This document shows, in pieces, positions 45,291 to 53,478 of a stretch of 57,500 nucleotides of DNA. The notes under the pieces were generated by a model, which was given only the letters and a program-made list of their open reading frames with translations, ran no database searches and was not told the origin of the DNA. The DNA comes from Symbiodinium natans. Taxonomy: Eukaryota; Sar; Dinophyceae; Suessiales; Symbiodiniaceae. A program made the position numbers and the translations under genes. The DNA is taken from NCBI GenBank assembly GCA_905221605.1, contig CAJNDS010000735.1:37501-95000 (forward strand). Direction: 5' to 3'. Position 1 is the stretch's first letter. Each line of letters opens with the position of its first letter.

Positions 45291-45617
45291 TCTTAAACCC
45301 CTTTTTTTAGGAGGGAATTAGGGACTTGGGGTTTAGGCTTTAGGGTTTAGGCTTCAGGGTTTAGGGTTTAGCTTAGGGTTTAGGGTTCTGGGTTTAGGGT
45401 TTAGGGTGTAGGATACCCTTTGAGTATATAGGGCCCTCATTCCCTCATTCCCTACTAAGAACCAGCCAGCAAAGCAAAGGGAAGGTGAAGCGTTTAGGAA
45501 GTTTTTGGGGCTTTGGCTTTGTGGGCTCATAAGGCTTACGTTTACCCTAAACCCTAAACCCTAAACCCTAAACCCTAAACCCTAATTTAGATTCAATTGG
45601 GGCTTCGGGTGTTTCAG

Positions 45618-45715
45618 CTTCAGGTACTTTGCTTTTCCCCATGTGTGCGCCCCCTTGGGGTTTTTAAGCATTTGCTCCGAACGCTTCCACAACTTGAAAC
45701 TCCACGACACCCTCT
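45618..45715 (+). CDS. candidate coding exon
   Basis: GTGTTTCAG| opens it. It reads LQVLCFSPCVRPLGVFKHLL then RTLPQLETPRHPL, ending in CCCTAAA repeats. Confidence 0.36.
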
Positions 45716-45843
45716 AAACCCTAAACCCTAAACCCTAAACCCTAAACCCTAAACCCTAAACCCTAAACCCTAAACCCTAAACCCTAAACCCTAAACCCTA
45801 AACCCTAAACCCTAAACCCTAAACCCTAAACCCTAAACCCTAA
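45716..45843. repeat. CCCTAAA array
   Basis: Eighteen near-perfect units. Confidence 0.97.
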
Positions 45844-45850
45844 CTCCCCC

Positions 45851-45985
45851 AAAAAACCAGCAACCGCAAGCCTCAACCTCAGCGCAGGAACGGAGGAGGT
45901 GTCTCCCGCGCCGAGTTTGCCAAGAGAGCCCGACACTGGGCTGCAGAGGCTTTAAGACCACTGAATGGTTCAAGGTTCGTGGGTC
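45851..45985 (+). CDS. candidate coding exon, frame uncertain
   Basis: After AAAACCAG all three frames are open: GVSRAEFAKRARHWAAEALR; ATASLNLSAGTEEVSPAPSL (ends TAA); QQPQASTSAQERRRCLPRRV. The first is the most protein-like. Confidence 0.36.
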
Positions 45986-45986
45986 A

Positions 45987-46096
45987 ACCCTAAACCCTAA
46001 ACCCTAACCCTAAACCCTAAACCCTAAACCCTAAACCCTAAACCCTGAACCCTCAACCCTAAACCCTAAACCCTAAACCCTAAACCCTAAACCCGA
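45987..46096. repeat. CCCTAAA array
   Basis: About 15 units with CCCTGAA/CCCTCAA variants. Confidence 0.96.
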
Positions 46097-46099
46097 AAC

Positions 46100-46560
46100 T
46101 GCAAAGTTTGGGGGTGCTGGCGGTCTGTCGTCCTGCAGAAAACTAGAAGCCCCCGAAGACCCCTCCCCCCCCCATAAGGTACAGAAGGGGTATGAAAGGG
46201 GTTCCCTTTTTTTCAAGGAAAAAAGGGGTTTAGGGTTTAGGGTTTAGGGTTTAGGTTTTTTTTTTTTTCAGGGTCCATGTGAAGGGACCGTGCAACTGCT
46301 CTTAGACCCCCTGTTGGTTCATGGTGGGCTTTGGGTTCACTCACCACCTTGGTTCATGGCCTTTGGATCATGGAGGGTGTCGGGTGGCTTCGGGTTTGCA
46401 CTCTGCCCACCCCCCCCCATGCTTCATGGTGGGTTTAGTGTTCAGGGTTCGGGTCCTACTCCCCTATGGTTCGTGGTGGGTTGGTTCAGGGTTTAGGGTT
46501 CAGGGTTAAGGCGTTTTAGGTTTCGGGTTCCCCTGTTACTCCCTGTGCTTCGTGGTGGGT
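46100..46560. other. intronic G/T-rich spacer
   Basis: Poly-C at 46163-46174 and 46409-46418; repeated TTCATGGTGGG/TTCGTGGTGGG phrases at 46318-46560. Frames here are low complexity. Confidence 0.55.
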
Positions 46561-46596
46561 TTAGGGATCGGGGCCCCAACGTGAGCGACCACGAAG

Positions 46597-46716
46597 CAGA
46601 CAGGCACTTCCGGTCACACAGCAACCTCGCTCCAAATCGTGAACACCCTGAATTTGGATGCTGGGAATCATGACACGATGCCCAAGACGCCGGAGCACTT
46701 ATTCGTCAAGGTCTGA
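46597..46716 (+). CDS. candidate 3'-terminal coding exon
   Basis: After CCACGAAG it reads QTGTSGHTATSLQIVNTLNL then DAGNHDTMPKTPEHLFVKV, ending TGA at 46714-46716. An overlapping frame (GPNVSDHEADRHFRSHSNLA, 46573-46670) is also open. The first gives a clean end and is preferred. Confidence 0.56.
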   Translation, partial: QTGTSGHTATSLQIVNTLNLDAGNHDTMPKTPEHLFVKV

Positions 46717-46799
46717 GATTGTGCCAGCTTTGCAACCCAGGCCGTTGCTATGCGTTGCCAGTTGCCAGAGGTGCTTTACCCAACCCAGTGAGGGTGGGG

Positions 46800-46960
46800 G
46801 ATGTTCGAAGTAAAATAGTTTGTGCTTTGTGGCTTGTGCTGTGCTTTGTGCTCTTGTGCTCTTGTCTTTTGTGTTTTGTGTTGAGTGTTGAGTGTTGAGT
46901 GTTGAGTGCTGGGTGTTTTGTGTTGAGTGTTGAGTGGTTTGGGTTGAGGCGGGCTAGGGT
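46800..46960. repeat. TTGTG/TTGAGTG degenerate microsatellite
   Basis: Overlapping TTTGTGCTTTGTG, GCTCTTGT and (GTTGAGT)n units in tandem, followed by a G/T-rich stretch. Confidence 0.9.
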
Positions 46961-47183
46961 GAGGGTTTCCCTCTTCCCCCGCAGTGGTTGGTGGTGGGTT
47001 TAGGGTTCAACGGTCAAAAATTTGGGATGAGGGGGGGCCGCCTATATGCCCTGCCCCGGCATACCCCAAAGCCCTACAAACCCTGAACCCTAGACCCTCA
47101 GCCCTACACCCTAAACCCTACACACTTAACCCTACACCCCAAACCCTGAACCCTATAAACCCGAAACGCCTGCCTCTTCCCAG

Positions 47184-47241
47184 GAGGGCTTCTCGGCCGC
47201 TGGGCTGGAGATACAGTCGGCCTTGTTCTGCGTTCATGTGG
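47184..47241 (+). CDS. candidate coding exon
   Basis: TGCCTCTTCCCAG| with a polypyrimidine tract precedes and CATGTGG|GTTTTAGGG follows. 19 codons plus one base read EGFSAAGLEIQSALFCVHV. One of the cleanest exon structures in the window. Confidence 0.65.
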
Positions 47242-47500
47242 GTTTTAGGGTTTAGGGTTTAGGGTTTAGGGTCCCTAAGCTCTAACTTAACCCTTTTCCC
47301 TGTTTCAATAGGGCTTCGGTTCCATTTTAGGCCCTTCTAAGCAACAAGGGTGCACTTTTTTTTGGATTTCGTTACTCTCTGGGACCTAGTTGTTACGGGA
47401 CGAGAGGAGGGAGGGTTTAGGGTTTAGGGTTTGGGGTTTGGGGTTTAGGGTTTAGGGTTTAGGGTTTAGGGTTTAGGGTTTAGGGTTTAGGGGTGTGTAG
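47242..47500. other. TTTAGGG arrays and intronic spacer
   Basis: Arrays at 47242-47275 and 47413-47492. The spacer between has no gene. Confidence 0.7.
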
Positions 47501-47583
47501 AGATTGTATAGGGTTGGGCTGCAAAAAGGGGCAGGCTGTAGAGCGCTTCAGAAAGGCTTTCGGAGTAGCGTTTGAACCCTGAG

Positions 47584-47696
47584 CCCGCAACCCGCAACGA
47601 TGCCGAGGTCGATACGCTTTCGAACGACGCCACGATGTCAATTCAACAGAGTTGGGTGGAAGTACGCAAACTAGGCCCGGGCCACGGAGAGACAGG
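47584..47696 (+). CDS. candidate coding exon
   Basis: CCCTGAG| to GACAGG|GTTTAGGG. It reads PATRNDAEVDTLSNDATMSI then QQSWVEVRKLGPGHGET. Strong single-frame coding signal. Family unknown. Confidence 0.6.
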
Positions 47697-47893
47697 GTTT
47701 AGGGTTTGGGGTTTAGGGTTTAGGGTGTAGGATTTGGGGTTTATTTAGGGTTTAGGGTTTAGGGTTTAGGGTTTAGGGTTTAGGGTTTAGGGTTTAGGGA
47801 ACCTGGGATTCTGTTTCCCCGCAGTGTTATGGGCTATGCCTACTGACTAAGGGGTAGCTAGTACTACACTTCAGGTAGCAAAAAGAGTCCCAG

Positions 47894-47974
47894 GAAGGCT
47901 TTCTATTCCCTACGCCTTGTACACCTTTGAATCTCGGTAATATTTGTGTCAAGTTGATGCAGCCCCGGGGTTAA
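47894..47974 (+). CDS. candidate 3'-terminal coding exon
   Basis: GAGTCCCAG|GAAGGC opens it. 26 codons read EGFLFPTPCTPLNLGNICVK then LMQPRG, with TAA at 47972-47974. Confidence 0.5.
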   Translation, partial: EGFLFPTPCTPLNLGNICVKLMQPRG

Positions 47975-48097
47975 GTGCTTGGGATTTTAGGGTTTTAGGG
48001 ATTCCGGTTTGGTTTAAGGGTTTAGGGTTTAGTGTTTAGGGTTCAGGGTTTAGGGGGTAGGGTTCAGGGTTCAGGGTTTAGGGGTTCCTGCATCCAG

Positions 48098-48128
48098 ATA
48101 GGAGGGCGTCCGTGGCCGACATGTGCAG
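48098..48128 (+). CDS. candidate short coding exon
   Basis: GCATCCAG| to TGTGCAG|GTGTCT, both consensus-like. It reads RRASVADMC. The frame stays open downstream (CLDGGAYLLQASRLRG), so a longer exon is possible. Confidence 0.42.
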
Positions 48129-48184
48129 GTGTCTCGACGGTGGGGCATACCTTCTACAAGCTTCGCGGCTCAGGGGCTCCCTAA

Positions 48185-48295
48185 ACCCTAAACCCGAAAC
48201 TCGAAACCCTAAGCCCTAAGCCCTAAACCCTAAACCCTGAACCCTAAACCCTAAACCCTAAGCCCTAAACCCTAAACCCTAAACCTTAAACCCTC
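48185..48295. repeat. CCCTAAA/CCCTAAG array
   Basis: Mixed C-strand heptamers ending CCCTCAG. Confidence 0.94.
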
Positions 48296-48297
48296 AG

Positions 48298-48380
48298 CCA
48301 GCATGTGCAGTGCACAGGCTATCACTGCGTCAGCTGTCTAAGACATCCCAGCAAGCTGCGCAGCGCAGGGGGGCTTTCGG
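48298..48380 (+). CDS. candidate coding exon, Cys/His-rich
   Basis: AACCCTCAG| opens it. It reads QHVQCTGYHCVSCLRHPSKL then RSAGGLS, with H-x2-C-x3-H-C-x2-C-x2-H, possibly part of a metal-binding motif. Ends near TTCGG|GTTTCAGGG. Confidence 0.46.
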
Positions 48381-49043
48381 GTTTCAGGGTGTGAGGGTTC
48401 ATTTTGTGTTATGGAATTGGGCTCCACAAGCCCTTTTTAGTACTGCATGGCATTTGGGTAGCTAATGTACCCTCTACCCTAAACCGAAAACATTGTAAAG
48501 GTACCGTGTCCTAACGCCGACAAACGAAACCGGGCCGGGGTTATATTTCTTGGTCAGAACCACCAAGCACCCAAGCCAGTCCATGTTTATATACTTCCCT
48601 AATTAAGCCCTACATTCTACGCATGAAGACCCTCACTCCCCCAACCCTAAAACCAAAGCCTTGCGAAAAGACCATATACTTTTGATATTAATTTGTAAGG
48701 AACGAAAAGACGCACGAATTTAATGCTCAAATTCTCGGCGTTTAATGGGGCACGTGTTTTGTTTCTCTTTTTGGTGACCCTTAGTAAGTTTACGAAGTGA
48801 ATACCCAGGCGTATGAATATATGAAGTATCCCGTGGGTGAACGAAGTGAGACTCATATTTTACGACGGGCATAATATATCATAAGTTAATCATGGAAATG
48901 TAAGCCCGTATTCAAAATGTTAAGGTCTCATCGGTTTACTAGTGTTAATTCCCAAGCCCTAACCCCCTAAGCGTTTATGTCCCCGCAGCAGCCTAAAACC
49001 CTAAACGCCCCGAAGCCTTAAGTGCCCGACCTAAACCCTAAAC
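48381..49043. other. intronic, AT-richer island of unknown origin
   Basis: 48560-48955 is AT-richer, with the near-repeats GCGAAAAGACC (48662) and ACGAAAAGACG (48700). The minus frame at 48647-48856 is open (GIHFVNLLRVTKKRNKTRAP). It may be organellar or element-derived; I cannot assign it. Confidence 0.45.
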
Positions 49044-49138
49044 ATGTCCCGAAGCCGAGGCACATGTTCCAGCTCGTCCCAGAAGCCCGGAAGCTGCCAC
49101 TCGGACCCCCAAACTCAACCCCAACCGCCTGCTGAAAA
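49044..49138 (+). CDS. candidate coding exon
   Basis: Reads MSRSRGTCSSSSQKPGSCHS then DPQTQPQPPAEK, ending GAAAA|GTCAGG. Ser/Pro/Gln-rich, disordered type. Confidence 0.4.
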
Positions 49139-49144
49139 GTCAGG

Positions 49145-49485
49145 AACCCTAAATCCTAAACCCTAAACTCTAGACCCTAAACACTGTACCCTAAACCCTA
49201 AACCCTGAACCCTAAACCCTAAACCCTGAACCCTGAACCCTAAACCCCAAAGCCTAAACCAAACTCCAGACTCCACACCCTAAACCCCAAGGCCGAAGAA
49301 CTCCCAAACCTGAAACGCAATTCGTTCAGGACTTATTTTTGGGTTGGGGTTTGGGTGGTTTAGGGTTTTGGGTTTGGAGTTTAGGGTTTGGGGTTTAGGG
49401 TTTGGGGTTTAGGGTTTGGGGTTTAGGGTTTGGGATTTTGGGTTTGGGGTTTGGGGTTTGGGGTTTGGGATTAGGGAACCTACAG
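49145..49485. other. CCCTAAA variants then TTTGGGG/TTTAGGG tract
   Basis: 49145-49310 has C-strand variants and 49340-49475 alternates TTTGGGG and TTTAGGG. No gene. Confidence 0.8.
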
Positions 49486-49585
49486 CCGCTTAGGGCTTGG
49501 CGAAGCAAGAACCCGGTCTCTCCGAAGGGGCAGGTCGCCCTTCAATCGAGAAGAAGCACGTTTAAGCTCTCAAAAATACTCAGCT
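49486..49585 (+). CDS. candidate coding exon
   Basis: GGAACCTACAG| to CTCAGCTG|GTAAAAAG. It reads PLRAWRSKNPVSPKGQVALQ then SRRSTFKLSKIL. Basic. Both borders acceptable. Confidence 0.52.
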
Positions 49586-49726
49586 GGTAAAAAGAAAACA
49601 CCCTGAAGCACTTAAACCCCAAACCCTCTAGACCCTGGCTCCCTGTATGGTCGATTCTTTTTTTGAATAAGTACTCTACACTCCGAAAACCATAAAAGCC
49701 CTAAAGCCCTGACACCCTAGAACCCC

Positions 49727-49812
49727 TAAACCCTAAACCCTAAACCCTAAACCCTAAACCCTAAACCCTAAACCCTAAACCCTAAACCCTAAACCCTAAA
49801 CCCTAAACCCTA
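49727..49812. repeat. CCCTAAA array
   Basis: Eleven perfect units. Confidence 0.97.
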
Positions 49813-49830
49813 GAACCCTAACCCCCTCAC

Positions 49831-49896
49831 GGAATGATGAGGTTCCCCATGACCTTCCAGCGCCATTTTGGTGAGGCGCCCGGCGTCCTTGGCTTC
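49831..49896 (-). CDS. candidate exon on the minus strand
   Basis: On the minus strand AAACAG|GAAGCC to CATTCC|GTGAGG gives exactly 22 codons: EAKDAGRLTKMALEGHGEPH then HS. The plus strand also has an open frame (MMRFPMTFQRHFGEAPGVLG). Both splice signals favour minus, which would make it exceptional here. Confidence 0.43.
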
Positions 49897-49924
49897 CTGT
49901 TTGGCGTTTAGGGTTTGGGGCCTA

Positions 49925-49992
49925 GGCTTCAGGGTTTAGGGTTTAGGGTTTAGGGTTTAGGGTTTAGGGTTTAGGGTTTAGGGTTTAGGGTT
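49925..49992. repeat. TTTAGGG array
   Basis: Nine units. Confidence 0.96.
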
Positions 49993-50011
49993 GAGTTCTG
50001 GGCTGACACAT

Positions 50012-50062
50012 ACGGAAGAGGTGCAGGATGCAGCAAGTGCGATTTTGAAGGAGCCCATTGAG
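50012..50062 (+). CDS. candidate coding exon
   Basis: Reads TEEVQDAASAILKEPIE, exactly 17 codons, before GAG|GTTTGAG. The overlapping frame ADTYGRGAGCSKCDFEGA is also open. Acidic helix. Confidence 0.48.
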
Positions 50063-50202
50063 GTTTGAGTTTGGATGAAGAGCCCTAAGAACACTAAGCC
50101 CCAAACCACGCCCTGAGGGTAAGAATTTGTTGGCCCTTTTATGGGCTTTGAAGGGGTTAAGGCAACCCTAAACCCGAAACCCTAAACCCGAAACCCTTCA
50201 AG

Positions 50203-50251
50203 GAAATCCAGGCCCGACTTTCGCAGGCCTCAAACGCAGATGCGAGCCACC
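50203..50251 (+). CDS. candidate coding exon
   Basis: ACCCTTCAAG| to GCCACC|GTTAGGG. It reads EIQARLSQASNADASH, a heptad-like helix. A much longer alternative frame (ETLQGNPGPTFAGLKRRCEP on to SSGHPNWDLIP) is open across 50189-50334. Confidence 0.46.
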
Positions 50252-50334
50252 GTTAGGGAGCGTAGGATGCAGCTGCTCAGGTTCAGGGCAACGATGCTTC
50301 GGGTCTGTGTCTTCAGGGCATCCCAACTGGGACC

Positions 50335-50570
50335 TGATCCCTAAACCCTAAACCCTACACCCAAAAACCCTAAACCCTAAACCCTAAACACTAAACCCTA
50401 AACCCTAAACCCTAAACCCTAAACCCTAAACCCTAAACCCTAAACCCTAAACCCTAAACCCTAAACACTAAAACCCTAAACCCTAAACCCTAAACCCTAA
50501 ACCCTAAACCCTAAACCCTAAACCCTAAACCCTAAACCCTAAACCCTAAACCCTAAACCCAAACCCTGAA
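50335..50570. repeat. CCCTAAA array
   Basis: About 33 units with a few CACTAAA. Confidence 0.97.
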
Positions 50571-50576
50571 GCCTAG

Positions 50577-50688
50577 AGCGCCGGACTGTCAAGCCTCGAG
50601 CAGGATGGGCTCTTCCAGCTGAACCTGCAGCAAGCCATCGAGAGTCCGCCAGCCGCTTGCCGGCATCCTGAACCCTACAAGCTGCAGG
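50577..50688 (+). CDS. candidate coding exon
   Basis: TGAAGCCTAG| opens it. In phase 0 it reads SAGLSSLEQDGLFQLNLQQA then IESPPAACRHPEPYKLQ. Strong coding signal. A GC donor (CTGCAG|GCTGCA) is possible, as seen in dinoflagellate introns. Confidence 0.6.
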
Positions 50689-50694
50689 CTGCAA

Positions 50695-50852
50695 GCCTAA
50701 ACCCTAAACCCTAAACCCTAAACCCTCAACCCTCAACCCTGAACCCTAAACCCTAAACCCTAAACCCTAAACCCTAAACCCTAAACCCTAAACCCTAAAC
50801 CCTAAACCCTAAACCCTAAACCCTAAACCCTAAACCCTAAACCCTAAACCCT
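50695..50852. repeat. CCCTAAA array
   Basis: About 22 units. Confidence 0.97.
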
Positions 50853-50855
50853 AAC

Positions 50856-50912
50856 AAGCGGCACCTGAAGCTTGAAACCGGGTTCGAAGTCAGGCCTTGC
50901 CTGGTCTCTTGA
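50856..50912 (+). CDS. candidate coding exon
   Basis: Reads KRHLKLETGFEVRPCLVS with TGA at 50910-50912; a donor CGAA|GTCAGG at 50889 is possible. Directly after CCCTAAA repeats. Confidence 0.42.
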   Translation, partial: KRHLKLETGFEVRPCLVS

Positions 50913-50923
50913 ACTTGCATTTT

Positions 50924-50990
50924 AGGGTTTAGGGTTTAGGGTTTAGGGTTTAGGGTTCAGGGTTTAGGGTTTAGGGTTTAGGGTTTAGGT
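50924..50990. repeat. TTTAGGG array
   Basis: Nine units. Confidence 0.96.
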
Positions 50991-50997
50991 TTACCTG

Positions 50998-51075
50998 GCC
51001 TCCCAAAAGCCCTTGCCTCCTGTAAGCGCGCGTGCGTTTGCCGAGCGCAAGGGAACCGGTTTCAAGGAGATCTGG
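50998..51075 (+). CDS. candidate coding exon upstream of IE-A variant
   Basis: Reads ASQKPLPPVSARAFAERKGT then GFKEIW and ends ATCTGG|GTGTAG. After the element, CCAAG|CATTGC continues in phase as HCLEREGLYDAGGNL (51164-51208). The inferred GT-AG intron therefore spans the IE-A variant. Confidence 0.52.
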
Positions 51076-51086
51076 GTGTAGAAGAA

Positions 51087-51154
51087 CCCAGATCTTCCAT
51101 TATTATGACTTAGGGTATATTCCTTAATAATTAAGGGGTTTTGGAAGATCTGGG
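51087..51154. mobile_element. IE-A variant, 68 bp
   Basis: CCCAGATCTTCCATTATTAT ... AATTAAGGGGTTTTGGAAGATCTGGG. It shares the inner GGTATATTCCTTAATAATTAAGG with IE-A but has different outer 12 bp (AGATCTTCC for AGAGACTCC). Flanked by AA on each side. Confidence 0.7.
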
Positions 51155-51233
51155 AATGCCAAGCATTGCCTGGAGCGAGAAGGCTTGTATGATGCCGGCG
51201 GCAACTTAGCTTGGCTGACCCTGCGCTGCGCAG

Positions 51234-51310
51234 GGCCGTTTGGAGGTGGATGTGCCGGACCTCAAGGAAAGACTCTTCAGTGCAGGCGTCGACTTCATGA
51301 TTCTTCCCGG
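51234..51310 (+). CDS. candidate coding exon
   Basis: CCCTGCGCTGCGCAG| opens it. It reads GRLEVDVPDLKERLFSAGVD then FMILPG. The GA of GG|GAGGGG could be a non-canonical donor. Strong alpha/beta-type sequence, family unknown. Confidence 0.6.
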
Positions 51311-51405
51311 GAGGGGGGGGGGTAAACCCTAAACCCTAAACCTGAAACCCTCAACCCTCAACCCTAAACCCTAAACGGGGGGGGGGGGGGGGGCAGTGCT
51401 TTGCT
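51311..51405. repeat. poly-G, CCCTAAA array, poly-G
   Basis: G run (51313-51321), ten C-strand heptamers, then an 18-nt G run at 51376-51393. A short, complete intron between two good exons. Confidence 0.85.
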
Positions 51406-51409
51406 ACAG

Positions 51410-51485
51410 CTGCGACTACCAGTTGAGGGCTTTCTGGGCTTCGAGACCACCCGAAACTTCGCCACCCCAAGTCCGAGACTACGAG
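51410..51485 (+). CDS. candidate coding exon
   Basis: TTTGCTACAG| to CTACGAG|GTTTTCG, 25 codons plus one base. It reads LRLPVEGFLGFETTRNFATP then SPRLR. Together with 51234 it is separated by a compact ~100-nt intron built of G runs and CCCTAAA. Confidence 0.65.
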
Positions 51486-51519
51486 GTTTTCGGGTCCGTA
51501 CCAGGGCCTCCTCTCCCAA

Positions 51520-51874
51520 ACCTTAAACCCTAGACCCTAGACCCTAAACCCTAAACCCTGAACCCTGAACCCTAAACCCTAAACCCTAAACCCTTTGGGG
51601 TGTCTGCGTTTGGGACGCCAAGCTGAAGGATTCAAGGCTTCGGGGTTTGGAACGAAACAGTTCCACTCTGAAGGACTTGGTTTGGGGCCTGGGGATTAGG
51701 GTTTAGGGTTCAGGGTTTGGGGCTTAGGGCTAGGGGTGTAGGGTTTTAGCGCTTAATGAGGGTTCAGGGTTTCGGGTTTAGGGCTTAGGGCTAGGGGTGT
51801 AGGGTTTTAGCGCTTAATGAGGGTTCAGGGTTTCGCGTTTAGGGTTTAGGGTTTTGCGCTAAGGGTTTGGGGTT
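51520..51874. other. CCCTAAA array, island, degenerate TTTAGGG
   Basis: CCCTAAA/CCCTAGA at 51524-51594. The island 51601-51680 reads CLRLGRQAEGFKASGFGTKQ. 51697-51870 contains a 75-bp direct duplication (GGGCTTAGGGCTAGGGGTGT ... TTAATGAGGGTTCAGGGTTTCG). Confidence 0.65.
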
Positions 51875-51940
51875 GTAGACATGCAAACTCATGTCTATCT
51901 GGACTGCTACGATATTGCACCCGGGTCTACAGGCCTGTGA
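51875..51940 (+). CDS. candidate coding exon
   Basis: Reads VDMQTHVYLDCYDIAPGSTG then L and TGA. The acceptor may be GGGGTTGTAG|ACATG. Confidence 0.45.
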   Translation, partial: VDMQTHVYLDCYDIAPGSTGL

Positions 51941-52099
51941 CGAAGGCTTTAGGGTGAGAAGGGAGGAAGCTGGTGATGAACAGTTTTGGGTTCACCTACT
52001 TTACAGTATGGGCCCTGAGAAACCCTAAACCCTAAACCTATTTGGGACACCGTTCGCTTTGTCTGGGTTTCGTGTTTAGGGGGTTACAGGGTTTAGGGT

Positions 52100-52229
52100 T
52101 TGGAGGTCTATCGGGAAACTTGGGTTAAGTTTTTGGGTTTCGGGTTGAGTTTTGTTTTTTTGCTTGGAAAATGCACCATTGAGGGGTTCAGATACCTTCC
52201 TCGCTTGGGTGTTGGAGGATCTTGCTTAG
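52100..52229. other. intronic spacer
   Basis: Phe-rich open frame (KFLGFGLSFVFLLGKCTIEG) followed by a good acceptor CTTGCTTAG at 52221-52229. Probably the 3' part of an intron. Confidence 0.4.
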
Positions 52230-52455
52230 GAATCTTCGGAGAGGGTTACATCCCAACTTTGGGATGTTCCCCCGTATACTAACAGTCCTTCATAGGGGAA
52301 TTTAGTAGGGGTACCATTCTCCCTACTAAGGGCTGTCAGTACAAGGGGGAACATCGCAAGGCCAACTTAGCATGACTGAGGCTCCGGTGCTGGAGCACTT
52401 CACCAGAGTTCTTGAGGCAATCGGCACAGCGGTGGCAGGCTCGCTTCAACCCGCA
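52230..52455 (+). CDS. coding exon interrupted by introner-like IE-D
   Basis: CTTGCTTAG|GAATCT opens it. Left part (52230-52259) reads ESSERVTSQL. IE-D follows, then CCAACTT again and AGCATGACTGAG. Removing element and one CCAACTT yields ESSERVTSQLSMTEAPVLEH then FTRVLEAIGTAVAGSLQPA without a stop. Strong helical coding signal; family unknown. Confidence 0.66.
52260..52361. mobile_element. IE-D inverted-repeat element with 7-bp TSD
   Basis: (T)TGGGATGTTCCCCCGTATAC ... ACAAGGGGGAACATCGCAAG. CCAACTT is at 52253-52259 and 52362-52368. Confidence 0.85.
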
Positions 52456-52621
52456 CCCCCCGAAACCCGAACCCCTAGACCCGACTTGAATCCTAAACCC
52501 CTAAACCCAAAACGCTAAACCCTAAATAGAGGCACCTAAACCCTAAACCCTAGGCCTTATGAATCTAAACCCTAAGCCCCATAGCCCTAAGCCCTAAACC
52601 CTAAACCCTGGCCATCCGCAG

Positions 52622-52721
52622 GGCTGCAGAACAAGGAGCGACTGGTGCCCCAGCTGAACGCCTTGGGCTACCGCCATGCTACCCTGGGTCTGGAGGAGCT
52701 CCCCGGCATAAGAGTCGGGGG
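52622..52721 (+). CDS. candidate coding exon
   Basis: GCCATCCGCAG| to CGGGGG|GTTTAGGG, 100 nt. It reads LQNKERLVPQLNALGYRHAT then LGLEELPGIRVGG. One of the strongest single-frame signals. Preceded by CCCTAAA units. Confidence 0.66.
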
Positions 52722-53140
52722 GTTTAGGGTTTAGGGGTTAGGGTTTAGGGTTCAGGGTTTAGGGTTCAGATTTCGGGTTTAGGGTTTACCCCGGCGTAGG
52801 AGTAGTTCTGACGAGTCGGCGGTCACTGGGAGTAAGGTTTAGGGTTTAGGGCTAGGAGTTTAGGCGTACGGAAACTTTAGGAGGGTTTCGGGTTTCGCGT
52901 GTAGGGTTCAGGGTTCGTATTCCGGGTTTAAGGCTTACCCCGGCGTAAGAGTAAGACAACTTTAGGAGGGTTTCGGGTTCAGGGTTTAGGGTTGATGTTT
53001 CGGGTTTAGGGTTACCCCGTCAGAGTAGGGCCCCTCCAAACTTTAGGATGAGACCCCTCCAACCTTGCAGCATGGTTTCGGGTTCAGGGTTTTTTGGGTT
53101 TAGGGTTTAGGGTTTCGGCTTTTCAAAAACCCATAAATGG
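52722..53140. other. degenerate TTTAGGG tract with duplication
   Basis: GGTTTACCCCGGCGTAGGAGTA recurs at about 52787, 52934 and 53010 (diverged). No convincing exon. Confidence 0.6.
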
Positions 53141-53206
53141 GGGTTTCCGAAATAGGGGTAATTGGGGTCCTTTTTGTAAGGGGATTCTACTATTTGGGGG
53201 TCTATA
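53139..53206. mobile_element. IE-C element, right end replaced by CCCTAAA
   Basis: GGGGGTTTCCGAAATAGGGG ... TTCTACTATTTGGGGGTCTA, then directly CCCTAAA repeats, as if the telomeric array had eaten into the element. Confidence 0.65.
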
Positions 53207-53292
53207 GCCCTAAACCCTAAACCCTAAACCCTAAACCCTCAACCCTCAACCCTAAACCCTAAACCCTCAACCCTAAACCCTAAACCCTACAC
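53205..53292. repeat. CCCTAAA array
   Basis: About 12 units. Confidence 0.96.
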
Positions 53293-53363
53293 CCTCATGG
53301 CGTTTTTTTTCTTTGCACATGTCTGATCAAGTTTATATGGTCATGGTCATTCCTCCAAATTAG

Positions 53364-53478
53364 GGGTTTAGGGTTTAGGGTTTAGGTTTAGGGTTTAGGG
53401 TTTAGGGTTTAGGGTTTAGGGTTTAGGGTTTAGGGTTTAGGGTTTAGGGTTTAGGGTTTAGGGTTTAGGGTTTAGGGT
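53364..53478. repeat. TTTAGGG array
   Basis: About 16 near-perfect units. With 53205 it brackets a 70-nt island (SDQVYMVMVIPPN) on the + strand. Confidence 0.97.

Noticed and set aside
50879-50900. tRNA T-loop-like GGTTCGAAGTC and similar at 35632 and 43552
   Set aside because: No matching acceptor or anticodon stems could be drawn around any of them.
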